Below, one piece after another: positions 41,908 to 49,041 of a stretch of DNA of 64,000 bases. Under the pieces are notes generated by a model, which ran no database searches, had not been told where the DNA came from, and saw nothing but the letters and a program-made list of their open reading frames with translations. The number at the start of each line of letters is the position of its first letter. The first letter of the stretch is position 1. The position numbers and the translations under genes were made by a program. The DNA is from SIG440 sp045587485 (GTDB lineage Bacteria > Bacillota > Clostridia > Monoglobales > Monoglobaceae): the NCBI GenBank assembly GCA_045587485.1, contig JAZNCI010000080.1, positions 56,817 through 120,816 of the forward strand, read 5' to 3'.

Positions 41908-42603
41908 ATGAAGAAAGGTAAGAAATATCAAGACAGCGTTAAGCTTATTGAAAAAGGCAAGCTTTATGATGCTGCAGACGCTTTGGAACTGGTTTGCCAG
42001 ACAGCCAAGGCAAAGTTTGACGAAACTGTTGAGATACACGTTAAACTGGGTGTTGACTCACGTCACGCTGACCAGCAGGTTAGAGGTGCGGTAGTTCTCC
42101 CCAACGGAACAGGTAAAGAAGTTAGAGTTCTTGTTTTTGCTCGTGAAGGCAAGGCTGATGAGGCAAAGGCTGCAGGTGCAGACTTCGTTGGTGCTGAAGA
42201 CCTGGTTCAGAAAATCCAGTCAGAGAACTGGTTTGATTTTGATGTTGTTGTTGCAACTCCAGATATGATGGGCGTTGTTGGTAGAATCGGTAAGGTTCTT
42301 GGTCCTAAAGGTCTTATGCCAAGCCCCAAGGCAGGCACTGTTACTCCCGACGTTACACGTGCGGTTGCTGACATCAAGTCCGGTAAGATTGAATACCGTC
42401 TCGACAAGACAAACATTATCCATTGTCCTTTGGGCAAGGCGTCTTTTGGAAAAGACAAGCTTGTTGAAAACTTTAACGCTCTTATGGGCGCAATCGTTAA
42501 GGCAAAACCGTCAGCAGCTAAAGGTCAGTACCTTAAGTCAGTGACTGTTGCATCTACAATGGGCCCCGGCATCAAGATTAACTCCGGCAAAATTGATGCA
42601 TAA
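41908..42603 (+). CDS. rplA: 50S ribosomal protein L1
   Basis: 231 aa, the two-domain L1 stalk protein controlling E-site tRNA release. The signature GKVLGPKGLMPSPKAGTVTP (about 126-145) is intact. It follows rplK after an 85-nt gap with TAGGAGG before the ATG. Confidence 0.98.
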   Translation: MKKGKKYQDSVKLIEKGKLYDAADALELVCQTAKAKFDETVEIHVKLGVDSRHADQQVRGAVVLPNGTGKEVRVLVFAREGKADEAKAAGADFVGAEDLVQKIQSENWFDFDVVVATPDMMGVVGRIGKVLGPKGLMPSPKAGTVTPDVTRAVADIKSGKIEYRLDKTNIIHCPLGKASFGKDKLVENFNALMGAIVKAKPSAAKGQYLKSVTVASTMGPGIKINSGKIDA

Positions 42604-42618
42604 TTTTTGAAATTTCTA

Positions 42619-42647
42619 TTGACATATGGCGTTTTATGTGGTAAAAT
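42619..42647 (+). promoter_or_regulatory. Promoter of the rplJ-rplL operon
   Basis: TTGACA (42619-42624), 17-nt spacer ending TGG, TAAAAT (42642-42647), just after rplA. Confidence 0.8.
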
Positions 42648-42665
42648 GTCATAGTTGATGAAATA

Positions 42666-42927
42666 ATTTCCGCAGACAGCAGGTGGCCATCCCGCCATAA
42701 TTCCTGCCGAGGATTTTACGAAATTACAAATTCTGGTTTGTTGTTTACGTACTATAACCCTCGCATGTCTGTGAGGGTTATTTGTTTTATAATAGGAAAC
42801 TCCTATTATAAAAAACAAAATTCAGATTGTCCGTGCGTGATTTTCTGCGGATGGCAAAAACGCATATGGACGAAAAAAGCTGTATCCTTTTCTGCCCGCC
42901 GCAGGCGAGCGCCAAAGGCGCTTTTTT
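42666..42927 (+). promoter_or_regulatory. L10 leader with attenuator hairpins
   Basis: The segment CAGACAGCAGGTG ... TTCCTGCCGAGG (about 42673-42712) is the conserved core of the Firmicutes L10 leader, bound by the L10-L12 complex. It is followed by a terminator-like hairpin ATAACCCTC/GAGGGTTAT (42754-42781) with T-rich tail, a 13-bp palindrome TTTTATAATAGGA/TCCTATTATAAAA (42785-42813), and a strong terminator GCGCC/GGCGC plus six T (42909-42927) just before the rplJ ribosome binding site. Confidence 0.8.
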
Positions 42928-42971
42928 ATGATTTTATTAGTTGTTAATTTTCGAAAGGAGGAAACTCATTT

Positions 42972-43475
42972 ATGCCAAGTGAAAAAGTTTTAGAGAGCAA
43001 AAAGGCCATCGTTGCTGAGTTGGTTGAAAGACTGAAAGAAGCACAGGCAGGCGTTATTGCTGACTATCGTGGTCTTACTGTTGCTCAGGATACAGAGCTC
43101 CGTGCAAAGCTCAGAGAAGCCGGTGTTGAATACACAATCGTGAAGAACACTCTTACTCGCTTTGCTGCAAACGAGGTTGGTCTTGAGGGTCTTGACCCTG
43201 TTCTTCATGGACCTACCGCTCTTGCTACAAGCAGCACAGATGTTGTTGCTCCTGCAAAGGTTTTGGTTGAATTTGCAAAAGCAAACGAACAGCTCGAAAT
43301 CAAAGCAGGCTTCGTTGACGGTAAAGTTATTGACGCAAACGAGGTTAAGGTTTACGCAAGCATCCCCAATAAGGAAACACTTATTTCAAAGATGATGGGC
43401 AGCTTGCAGGCACCTATCGGAAGCCTCGTAAGAACTCTGGACGCTATCGCAAAGAATATGGAAAGCGCCGAGTAA
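42972..43475 (+). CDS. rplJ: 50S ribosomal protein L10
   Basis: 167 aa. It anchors L12 dimers to the GTPase centre and binds its own leader. VIADYRGLTVAQDTELRAKL and VKNTLTRFAANEVG (with downstream GPTALATSS) are typical; the C-terminal helix binds L12. GAAAGGAGG lies upstream. Confidence 0.97.
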   Translation: MPSEKVLESKKAIVAELVERLKEAQAGVIADYRGLTVAQDTELRAKLREAGVEYTIVKNTLTRFAANEVGLEGLDPVLHGPTALATSSTDVVAPAKVLVEFAKANEQLEIKAGFVDGKVIDANEVKVYASIPNKETLISKMMGSLQAPIGSLVRTLDAIAKNMESAE

Positions 43476-43547
43476 TTCAATTTGTAAATTTAAAGCAACG
43501 GGCGGCTTAAAGTCCCGAAATATTAATTATTATGGAGGATAATAAAA

Positions 43548-43922
43548 ATGGCTGATATAGCAAAAATGATTGAAGATATCAAAACACTTACACTTGTAGA
43601 AATTAATGATCTCGTAAAGGCTCTTGAAGAAGAATTTGGCGTTTCTGCTGCTGCTCCCGTTATGGTTGCAGGTGCAGGTGCTGCTGATGGCGCAGCTAGC
43701 GGTGCAGAAAAGTCAGAATTTGACGTAGTTCTTGCTGCTGCAGGTGCTGAAAAGATTAAGGTAATCAAGGCTGTTCGTGAAATCACAGGTCTTGGTCTTG
43801 CTGAAGCAAAGGCTGCTGTTGATGGCGCTCCCACAACTCTTAAGGAAGCTGTTTCTAAGGACGACGCTGAAAAGTTCAAGGCTCAGCTTGAAGAAGTTGG
43901 CGCAACTGTAGAGCTTAAGTAA
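43548..43922 (+). CDS. rplL: 50S ribosomal protein L7/L12
   Basis: 124 aa. The N-terminal dimerisation helix, an alanine- and glycine-rich hinge (about 36-52) and the C-terminal domain with KIKVIKAVREITGLGLAEAK that recruits translation factors. A terminator follows and rpoB does not, which is unusual. Confidence 0.98.
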   Translation: MADIAKMIEDIKTLTLVEINDLVKALEEEFGVSAAAPVMVAGAGAADGAASGAEKSEFDVVLAAAGAEKIKVIKAVREITGLGLAEAKAAVDGAPTTLKEAVSKDDAEKFKAQLEEVGATVELK

Positions 43923-43946
43923 TCAATCTCTGCGATAGCAGATATC

Positions 43947-43978
43947 AAAAAAGACCGTCACTTGCTGGCGGTCTTTTT
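43947..43978 (+). terminator. Terminator of rplJ-rplL
   Basis: GACCGTCA (43953-43960) / TGGCGGTC (43966-43973) with one G-U pair, A-rich before and five T after. Confidence 0.9.
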
Positions 43979-44040
43979 GAGTATTTAAGCAAAAAAACAG
44001 AAATGATTTTAAGATAATTATTTAAAATTAGATTTAGATA

Positions 44041-44069
44041 TTGACAAAATCAGAAATAAGGTATATACT
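44041..44069 (+). promoter_or_regulatory. Promoter of the candidate large RNA
   Basis: TTGACA (44041-44046), 17-nt spacer, TATACT (44064-44069). The predicted start is near 44076. Confidence 0.75.
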
Positions 44070-44075
44070 TGTTAT

Positions 44076-44583
44076 GTGTTTTATAGTTAGCGAATACACA
44101 TATTGCACAAGAAGGGGATGTCTTGTGCTGTTTTGTATCTGTAAACTTAGAACAACAAACCATTATGCATTGGTGCAGGCGTATGAGGTGTGACATAAGA
44201 CACAATACGCAAAGGGCTGATTTCTTGGTGGCAAGAATAAAGGCGCTAAAACAAAATTGTATCCAGATGCTGATGTTTACGGATTCCTTTTCGGCACCTG
44301 TCGGCGCAAGCCTTCGGGATGGAGTTTGTGATATGTCGGTGACAAGGGTGCAGTTTTGTATCGGCATTAGCGTTTGTATTCGTGCAGAGAATGATTTTCT
44401 TGCGTTGTCCTGACTTTATGTTGGGTTTCAAACCTTGTGCAAATGCAAGTTGATTCGAAAACTGTTATGTTAAAGTGGAAAATAATGTTGCGTCAGCAAG
44501 TGTAAATACAACGATTGATTGCGGATTCATATCAGTATCAATTCAACGAAAGAGGAGCAGGCGTATGTCTGCTTTCTTTTTTT
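44076..44583 (+). ncRNA. Candidate large structured non-coding RNA, ~508 nt
   Basis: A consensus promoter upstream, a terminator at the end (AGCAGGC 44556-44562 / GTCTGCT 44567-44573 plus T tract), and no gene with a ribosome binding site and protein-like composition between. Stems in order: ATGTGT/ACACAT (44074-44101), GCACAAGA/TCTTGTGC (44105-44128), GCGTAT/ATACGC around GTGT/ACAC (44179-44210), TTCTTG/CAAGAA (44222-44237), and a large domain closed by CGCTAA (44244-44249) / TTAGCG (44367-44372) and ACAAAATTG (44251-44259) / CAGTTTTGT (44351-44359). GGC-GCAA-GCC and CC-TTCG-GG tetraloop hairpins lie inside it. It shows none of the RNase P, tmRNA or SRP hallmarks I know. It could be a known large RNA class I cannot recall. 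Confidence 0.55.
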
Positions 44584-44596
44584 GTTCGAAAAGAGT

Positions 44597-44953
44597 TTAG
44601 CTTTGGTTTTTCTTTGCGGTGTTGATGGAAGAAATTAAAACCCTTTTGATTTCAAGACAATCTTTAAGCAGAGGCTCACATTCTTCAAACGAAAACAGAT
44701 CTGATTTAATCAACAATCTTAACCAGTATTCTGTTTCTGCAGTTTCTTTCAAAGAAATATGTAATTTAGATATAAAGTCAGCCTTGCTTTGTCCATAATT
44801 GGCTTCGTTTATATTTGTGCCGATGCTTGTGCCGCTTCTGACTATCTGTTTAGATATGATATGTTCTTTTTTATCTCTAGTCAAATGTTGCTGCAATTTT
44901 ATAATTTTTGCCGCAAAGTTTATTGATTTATCAATCAAAAAATTTTCTTTCAT
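44597..44953 (-). CDS. Four-helix bundle protein (23S rRNA intervening-sequence family)
   Basis: 118 aa. The family signature SKQIVRSGTSIGTNINEANY and SKADFISKLHISLKETAETE is clear (TIGR02436-like). Such proteins are four-helix bundles of unknown function, often found in rRNA insertions or next to mobile DNA. The predicted transcription start at ~44963 lies so close that only ATG 44959 or 44953 can be used; 44953 has GGTG upstream. A repeat-rich region adjoins it. Confidence 0.85.
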   Translation of the reverse strand: MKENFLIDKSINFAAKIIKLQQHLTRDKKEHIISKQIVRSGTSIGTNINEANYGQSKADFISKLHISLKETAETEYWLRLLIKSDLFSFEECEPLLKDCLEIKRVLISSINTAKKNQS

Positions 44954-44969
44954 TTTCATCACCATTGAT

Positions 44970-44998
44970 ATTATACCACGGCATATTAAGAAGTTCAA
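44970..44998 (-). promoter_or_regulatory. Promoter of the four-helix bundle gene
   Basis: Minus strand: TTGAAC (44998-44993), 17-nt spacer ending TGG, TATAAT (44975-44970). The -35 box touches the left end of repeat copy 1. Confidence 0.65.
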
Positions 44999-45134
44999 TT
45001 ATTAATTATTCATCAGCGAAGCGGTTTCATTATTCATTAAAAATCCTGTCGCAGAAATGAATAATGAATGATGAATAATGAAAAATTAATAATACAAAAA
45101 GAAAATCCTATCTTGCGACAGGATTTTCTTTTTG
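44997..45134. repeat. 138-bp direct repeat, copy 1
   Basis: It matches 45220-45357 base for base except one position (GTCGCAG here, GTCGAAG there). Each copy has inverted arms (ATTCATTATTCATC-like sequences around AAAATCCTGTCG) and ends in the hairpin AAAAAGAAAATCCT / AGGATTTTCTTTTT (45096-45133). Confidence 0.9.
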
Positions 45135-45219
45135 TAAGAATCGAATGGTTTGGATGACATATATAATCCCTTGAATTCAAGAAATATAATAAATAGTTTT
45201 GCATAAGCAAAACCTCCAT

Positions 45220-45357
45220 AATTATTAATTATTCATCAGCGAAGCGGTTTCATTATTCATTAAAAATCCTGTCGAAGAAATGAATAATGAATGATGAATA
45301 ATGAAAAATTAATAATACAAAAAGAAAATCCTATCTTGCGACAGGATTTTCTTTTTG
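45220..45357. repeat. 138-bp direct repeat, copy 2
   Basis: The right-hand hairpin (45319-45356) directly abuts the 3' end of tRNA-Arg and serves as its terminator on the minus strand. The other copy, 223 bp away, has no tRNA. The segment between copies (45135-45219) shows no gene. Confidence 0.9.
45319..45355 (-). terminator. Terminator of tRNA-Arg
   Basis: The 14-bp stem AAAAAGAAAATCCT / AGGATTTTCTTTTT read on the minus strand immediately after the tRNA, ending in T. Confidence 0.8.
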
Positions 45358-45432
45358 GTATGCCCGGTGCGATTCGAACGCATGACCTTCAGAGTCGGAG
45401 TCTGACACTCTATCCAGCTGAGCTACGGGCAC
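45356..45432 (-). tRNA. tRNA-Arg (anticodon CCG)
   Basis: 77 nt on the minus strand. The acceptor GTGCCCG pairs with CGGGCAT (first pair G-U), D arm TAGCTCAGCTGGATAGAG, anticodon loop CTCCGAC, T arm CGTTCGAATCG, and CCA is encoded. Confidence 0.94.
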
Positions 45433-45460
45433 ATATGTTAAGTTTTGAGCGAAAATGATA

Positions 45461-45674
45461 GGGGTGGGCGTAATGCCCGCCCCTGTTGGTTTGCTATAAT
45501 AATCATTGTCGCGGAAACGGCAGAATGCCGTTTTAAGCGGAATATCATTCCGCAACTTTCAAGCAAACGGCTTGAAAGCCACGCATGATTGCAATAATGT
45601 CGGTCTATGAAAACATTGTTTTCATAGGGGTTTGCGATATTTCGCAAACAAAAACGCTCCCGCGTTTCACCGAC
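45461..45674. repeat. Cluster of palindromes with a multi-branch closing stem
   Basis: Hairpins follow one another: GGGGTGGGC/GCCCGCCCC (from 45461), AAACGGCA/TGCCGTTT (45515-45533), GCGGAAT/ATTCCGC (45537-45553), CTTTCAAG/CTTGAAAG (45556-45578), CTATGAAAAC/GTTTTCATAG (45605-45627), GTTTGCGA/TCGCAAAC (45630-45649), AAACGC/GCGTTT (45652-45667). GTCGGT (45599-45604) / ACCGAC (45669-45674) encloses the last three. Confidence 0.7.
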
Positions 45675-45684
45675 TATTATAATG

Positions 45685-45975
45685 TTAAAAATTTTCTAAG
45701 GCATCCTCCAACCAGAAAAAACCTATATCAAATGCTTTATAAAGTCCGTCGCGTTCTGCTTGTTTGATGAGCACAGAGTTGTTTTCAGAATTGGTGCGGA
45801 GCTCGATAACAACCTTTTTTGAAATGTCCAGGTCTTCTAACTTTTCGGTTTCAGTCACGCGAAAAACAACCATATACTTTTCGCCGGGATTTCCGTAGTA
45901 GATTTCGTTTCCTTTTCTGAGGAGCATTTTGCCCTTATAGGTTAAAACCTCTTCTTTTTTCTTTTTTGTGGGCAT
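45685..45975 (-). CDS. Conserved hypothetical protein, 96 aa
   Basis: A basic start MPTKKKKEEVLTYKGKML, then a beta-rich core (LLRKGNEIYYGNPGEKYMVV), then an alternating strand-helix region ending IGFFWLEDALENF. There is no signal peptide or known motif. I recall similar small proteins in Clostridia without a known function. ATG 45975 has AAGGGGGAA upstream and a consensus promoter further up. Confidence 0.75.
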   Translation of the reverse strand: MPTKKKKEEVLTYKGKMLLRKGNEIYYGNPGEKYMVVFRVTETEKLEDLDISKKVVIELRTNSENNSVLIKQAERDGLYKAFDIGFFWLEDALENF

Positions 45976-46039
45976 CCGACTTCCCCCTTTCAATTATTTG
46001 CAAAAAATTTCTTTGCCACTGTGTGACATATGTTAATTA

Positions 46040-46068
46040 ATTATATCAAAAACAGAGCTAAAAAGCAA
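46040..46068 (-). promoter_or_regulatory. Promoter of the 96-aa hypothetical gene
   Basis: Minus strand: TTGCTT (46068-46063), 17-nt spacer, TATAAT (46045-46040). The remaining intergenic stretch 46070-46250 is A/T-rich and shows no gene. Confidence 0.6.
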
Positions 46069-46251
46069 TAGCAAATATGCGAAAATTAAGAGTTTTTTTA
46101 TACTTTTTGCAATGCTTGTTCAAAGGCAAAATTTACCTAAAAAGCCTGAATTTTCAAAGGTTTTGGGCTGTCGATTTTTGCGGTTGCAAAAGGGGACAAA
46201 AAATTTGGTCATAACTAACAAAAAAACACCTAAAATTCTATCATAATAACA

Positions 46252-46281
46252 TTGACTTTTCACATCAAAAGGTGCTATAAT
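46252..46281 (+). promoter_or_regulatory. Promoter of the surface-protein operon
   Basis: TTGACT (46252-46257), 18-nt spacer, TATAAT (46276-46281). It rules out upstream start codons near 46280 for the first gene. Confidence 0.75.
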
Positions 46282-46360
46282 GTTAGAAAGATTAAATGGG
46301 TATATGTTCGATTTTTTAATCTTGCTAAGCCCAACAGGGTACAAAAAAGGAGGTGGAATT

Positions 46361-47455
46361 GTGAAGAGAGGCTTGTGTTTTTGCCTGATGATTGCTGTGA
46401 TTTTTACTATGGTTATGATGCCTGTAAATGCCGCGGAAGAATGGGCAAAAATCGAAATTCAAACTCCATCTGTGCTGCCGAAGGCCGGTGAAGAGTTTGA
46501 AGTTGTAGCGTATCTTAAAGACAATCCGGGAATAAGAGGTATTCAATTTGACTTGGTTGCCGAACCTGATGCGGTTGAATGCTTGGAGATTGTTTTAGGG
46601 GAATTGCTTGCCGAAGCAATTGGCGGTTCAAATCCAAAGGCACCACCCGGTGCAAGAATTGCTGCTGCGACATTGGAAACGGTCAAGGCTGATGGTGTTA
46701 TTGCAACCTATAAGTTTGTTGCAAAAAAAGACATTGAAAGCTTTGATGTCATAAAGGTGTCACGTGTTAGTGTTTTGAAAAACTCTGCAGAAAAGTTACC
46801 CTACACAGTCGAAGGTGTAGAAGAGGTATTCCTTGAAGAACCTTCAAGAGATAACAGAAAAGAAGAGACTTTTGAAGAACCCCCCGTTACCGAACATCTG
46901 TATGCCGATACAGAGGGTCACTGGTCAGAAAGCTACATCAACACTGCCACCGAAAAAGGTCTTTTTAAAGGTGATGAAAAAGGATTTTTCAATCCCGACA
47001 AGGATGTCACCAGAGCACAGCTTGTAACGGTGCTTTGGCGTTTGTCAGGCTCGCCCGCAGCCGATGCGGTTGACGTTCCCTTTGCCGATATAAAGGAACA
47101 GAGCGACGAATTTAAAACAGCGATTGCCTGGGGATATAACAATGGTTATATTAAGGGTACATCAGCGACCACCTTTGAACCAGATGCTGCTCTCACACGC
47201 GAGGCTGCAGTGAAAATACTGCATGCACACTCCGGCGGACAAAGCGGAATGGAAATTGTATTTGCATTTGTCTATGATGGGCATTTCAAAGACAGCAGTC
47301 AGATATCTGGCTGGGCAAGAAATTCCGTTTATTGGGGTATCTATCACCAAATGCTTTCGGGTACAAGTGCAGATACCATAAGTCCTCAAGGAACAGCCAC
47401 CCGTGCTCAGTTGGCAAAAATATTAGTTAACTACATTAATACATATACTAATTAA
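46361..47455 (+). CDS. Exported cohesin-like protein with three C-terminal SLH domains
   Basis: 364 aa. A signal peptide (about 1-25, ending VNAA) is followed by a cohesin/CBM-like beta-sandwich (about 29-160): IQTPSVLPKAGEEFEVVAYL, GIRGIQFDLVAEPDAVE, IAAATLETVKADGVIATYKF. An acidic linker leads to three SLH domains (about 181-231, 240-293, 303-360; YADTEGHWSESYINTATEKG, TREAAVKIL, TRAQLAKILV) that should anchor it to secondary wall polymer. The GTG start at 46361 has AAAGGAGGTGG upstream. It is the first gene of a four-gene operon. Confidence 0.85.
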   Translation: MKRGLCFCLMIAVIFTMVMMPVNAAEEWAKIEIQTPSVLPKAGEEFEVVAYLKDNPGIRGIQFDLVAEPDAVECLEIVLGELLAEAIGGSNPKAPPGARIAAATLETVKADGVIATYKFVAKKDIESFDVIKVSRVSVLKNSAEKLPYTVEGVEEVFLEEPSRDNRKEETFEEPPVTEHLYADTEGHWSESYINTATEKGLFKGDEKGFFNPDKDVTRAQLVTVLWRLSGSPAADAVDVPFADIKEQSDEFKTAIAWGYNNGYIKGTSATTFEPDAALTREAAVKILHAHSGGQSGMEIVFAFVYDGHFKDSSQISGWARNSVYWGIYHQMLSGTSADTISPQGTATRAQLAKILVNYINTYTN

Positions 47456-47483
47456 CCTTAATTTAAAAAAAGGAGTTGGAAAA

Positions 47484-48182
47484 ATGAAAAAGATAATAAG
47501 CATTTTTGCTTTGGTTCTTGCTATAACAGCGCTTATGAGCATTTCGGCTTTTGCTGCTGGTGAATTCAGCGTTGCAGAAGGCACAACCCTTGGTGAAGGC
47601 GTGACAGTTGCTGCTTCAACAACTTTTGATGATGCAATTGATGTAACAGTTCCTGCAACAGCAGGTGCAGATTACAGCATTGTTCTTGTCACAGGAAACG
47701 AGCTTCCTACAGACAAGACAACTATTGCTTACATCAACCAGACAACTGCAGCAGCAGGTGCAACATCTGTTGACTTTGATGTGCTTCCTTTGATGGATAA
47801 CATTACTGACGGCACAGAGCTCACACTTTACATCGGTACAAATGCTGCAGAAGAAGGCCTTATTGCTATTCCTATGATATACACAGAAGAAACAGTAGTT
47901 GAACCGGATCCTGAAGAACCTCCGGTTGTAGAACCCACATATCAGCTTGCTGAAATTGATGGCGACAGTTTGCCTGCTACTATCGGTGATGCTTTGGAAA
48001 TCATTAACTTTACAATTTGGGAGACCAGCAAACTTGATCCTTTTGTTGAAGATGTGGCTGCTTTGACAGCTATGGCTGAAATCGATGGTGACGGATTGCC
48101 TGCCACTATTGGTGATGCTTTGGAAATCATCAACTTTACAATTTGGGAGACCAGTAAACTTGATAGTATTTACGGTAATTAA
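47484..48182 (+). CDS. Exported protein with two dockerin-like C-terminal repeats
   Basis: 232 aa. A signal peptide (1-25, ending ISAFAAG), a beta-rich domain (about 26-135), and a Glu/Pro linker (DPEEPPVVEP, about 140-149) precede two 30-residue repeats (156-185 and 198-227) that differ at one residue. Each repeat has D-G-D-S/G, a short loop, then GDALEIINFTIWE, which looks like the calcium loop plus helix of a dockerin. The loop is one residue longer than the classical form. It lies 28 nt after the cohesin-like gene. Confidence 0.75.
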   Translation: MKKIISIFALVLAITALMSISAFAAGEFSVAEGTTLGEGVTVAASTTFDDAIDVTVPATAGADYSIVLVTGNELPTDKTTIAYINQTTAAAGATSVDFDVLPLMDNITDGTELTLYIGTNAAEEGLIAIPMIYTEETVVEPDPEEPPVVEPTYQLAEIDGDSLPATIGDALEIINFTIWETSKLDPFVEDVAALTAMAEIDGDGLPATIGDALEIINFTIWETSKLDSIYGN

Positions 48183-48202
48183 TTTTTAGGAGGTAATTAT
48201 TT

Positions 48203-49000
48203 ATGAAAAAGATAGTTTCTTTGATGTGTGTTATTGCAATGTTGTTTGCTTTTGCAGTAACAGTTAGTGCTGCTGGAACTTCATTTGATATTACACAGAA
48301 AAGTCTTACAGCTACGGAAGCGGTTTATGACGTAACAATAACTTCAGATTATGCAATGTATGGTGTTAACGCATATCTAGATGTAACAGATGCCATAGAT
48401 AAAGGTGTGACAGTAACTGTTAAAAAAGAGTCGGCAACAACGGCACGTTATGTATCGAATAAAAACATGATAATAGTACAATTTGCACCTTCAAGTGGTA
48501 CTCCGCTTGATCCTGGCACAACAACACTTGCGACAATTACTTTTAATATGACAAACGTAACAGAGTCTTTTGCTATAGACAAGGTAGCTGAGACTACACA
48601 GACTACGACAATGTTTAAATACAAAGACCTTGAAACTACGGAAATTGTTGACATTACAGCTGATGTTGCATATAACTACAACGTAACAGTTGTTCCTTAT
48701 CAGGCTCCTGCTCAGGACGAAACAGTTGAATTGACTCCGGTTGCTGCAGCAGATACTCTTACAGTAGATGGTGTAAAGTATACAAACGTAGCTATTATGC
48801 CCGTTAACTTTGCTCTCGAGTCAGGCAAGACAGCAAAAGCTCTTAGCCTTGATATACTGAAAAACGGCGTATCTGTAGTTGAAAAAGCTCTTGATGTAAA
48901 CATTGCAGGTGCAGGTTCTGTTGACTTCGTTGTAGCTATTTATGGTATTACTGATGGTGCTACATTTACAGCAGTTCCCTCAATCACATATGGCAACTAA
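48203..49000 (+). CDS. Exported cohesin-like two-domain beta protein
   Basis: 265 aa. A signal peptide (1-24) is followed by a domain (about 27-160) with the cohesin-like pattern of strands: ATEAVYDVTITSDYAMYGVN, MIIVQFAPSSGTPLDPGTTT, LATITFNMTN. A second beta domain (about 172-265) ends the protein. There is no SLH, LPXTG or membrane anchor, so it must be held by another protein or released. It lies 20 nt after the dockerin-like gene. Confidence 0.7.
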   Translation: MKKIVSLMCVIAMLFAFAVTVSAAGTSFDITQKSLTATEAVYDVTITSDYAMYGVNAYLDVTDAIDKGVTVTVKKESATTARYVSNKNMIIVQFAPSSGTPLDPGTTTLATITFNMTNVTESFAIDKVAETTQTTTMFKYKDLETTEIVDITADVAYNYNVTVVPYQAPAQDETVELTPVAAADTLTVDGVKYTNVAIMPVNFALESGKTAKALSLDILKNGVSVVEKALDVNIAGAGSVDFVVAIYGITDGATFTAVPSITYGN

Positions 49001-49041
49001 TTTTATCGGTTGATATTTAACCAGAAAGGTGGAAAATAATT

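Noticed and set aside
44123..44413. 96-codon frame (and a 105-codon frame on the other strand) inside the candidate large RNA
   Set aside because: The plus frame begins at a TTG inside a perfect hairpin, has cysteine-rich, protein-unlike composition, and is crossed by long-range stems. The minus frame has no ribosome binding site.
44597..45357. Insertion sequence or prophage remnant
   Set aside because: No transposase, integrase or phage-like gene; only short non-coding repeats and a four-helix bundle gene.
45461..45674. CRISPR array
   Set aside because: The units are unrelated palindromes without identical repeats or regular spacers; no cas genes are present.
46280..46360. Earlier start for the SLH cohesin-like protein
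   Set aside because: It would begin within the -10 box; GTG 46361 has AAAGGAGGTGG and gives a clean signal peptide.
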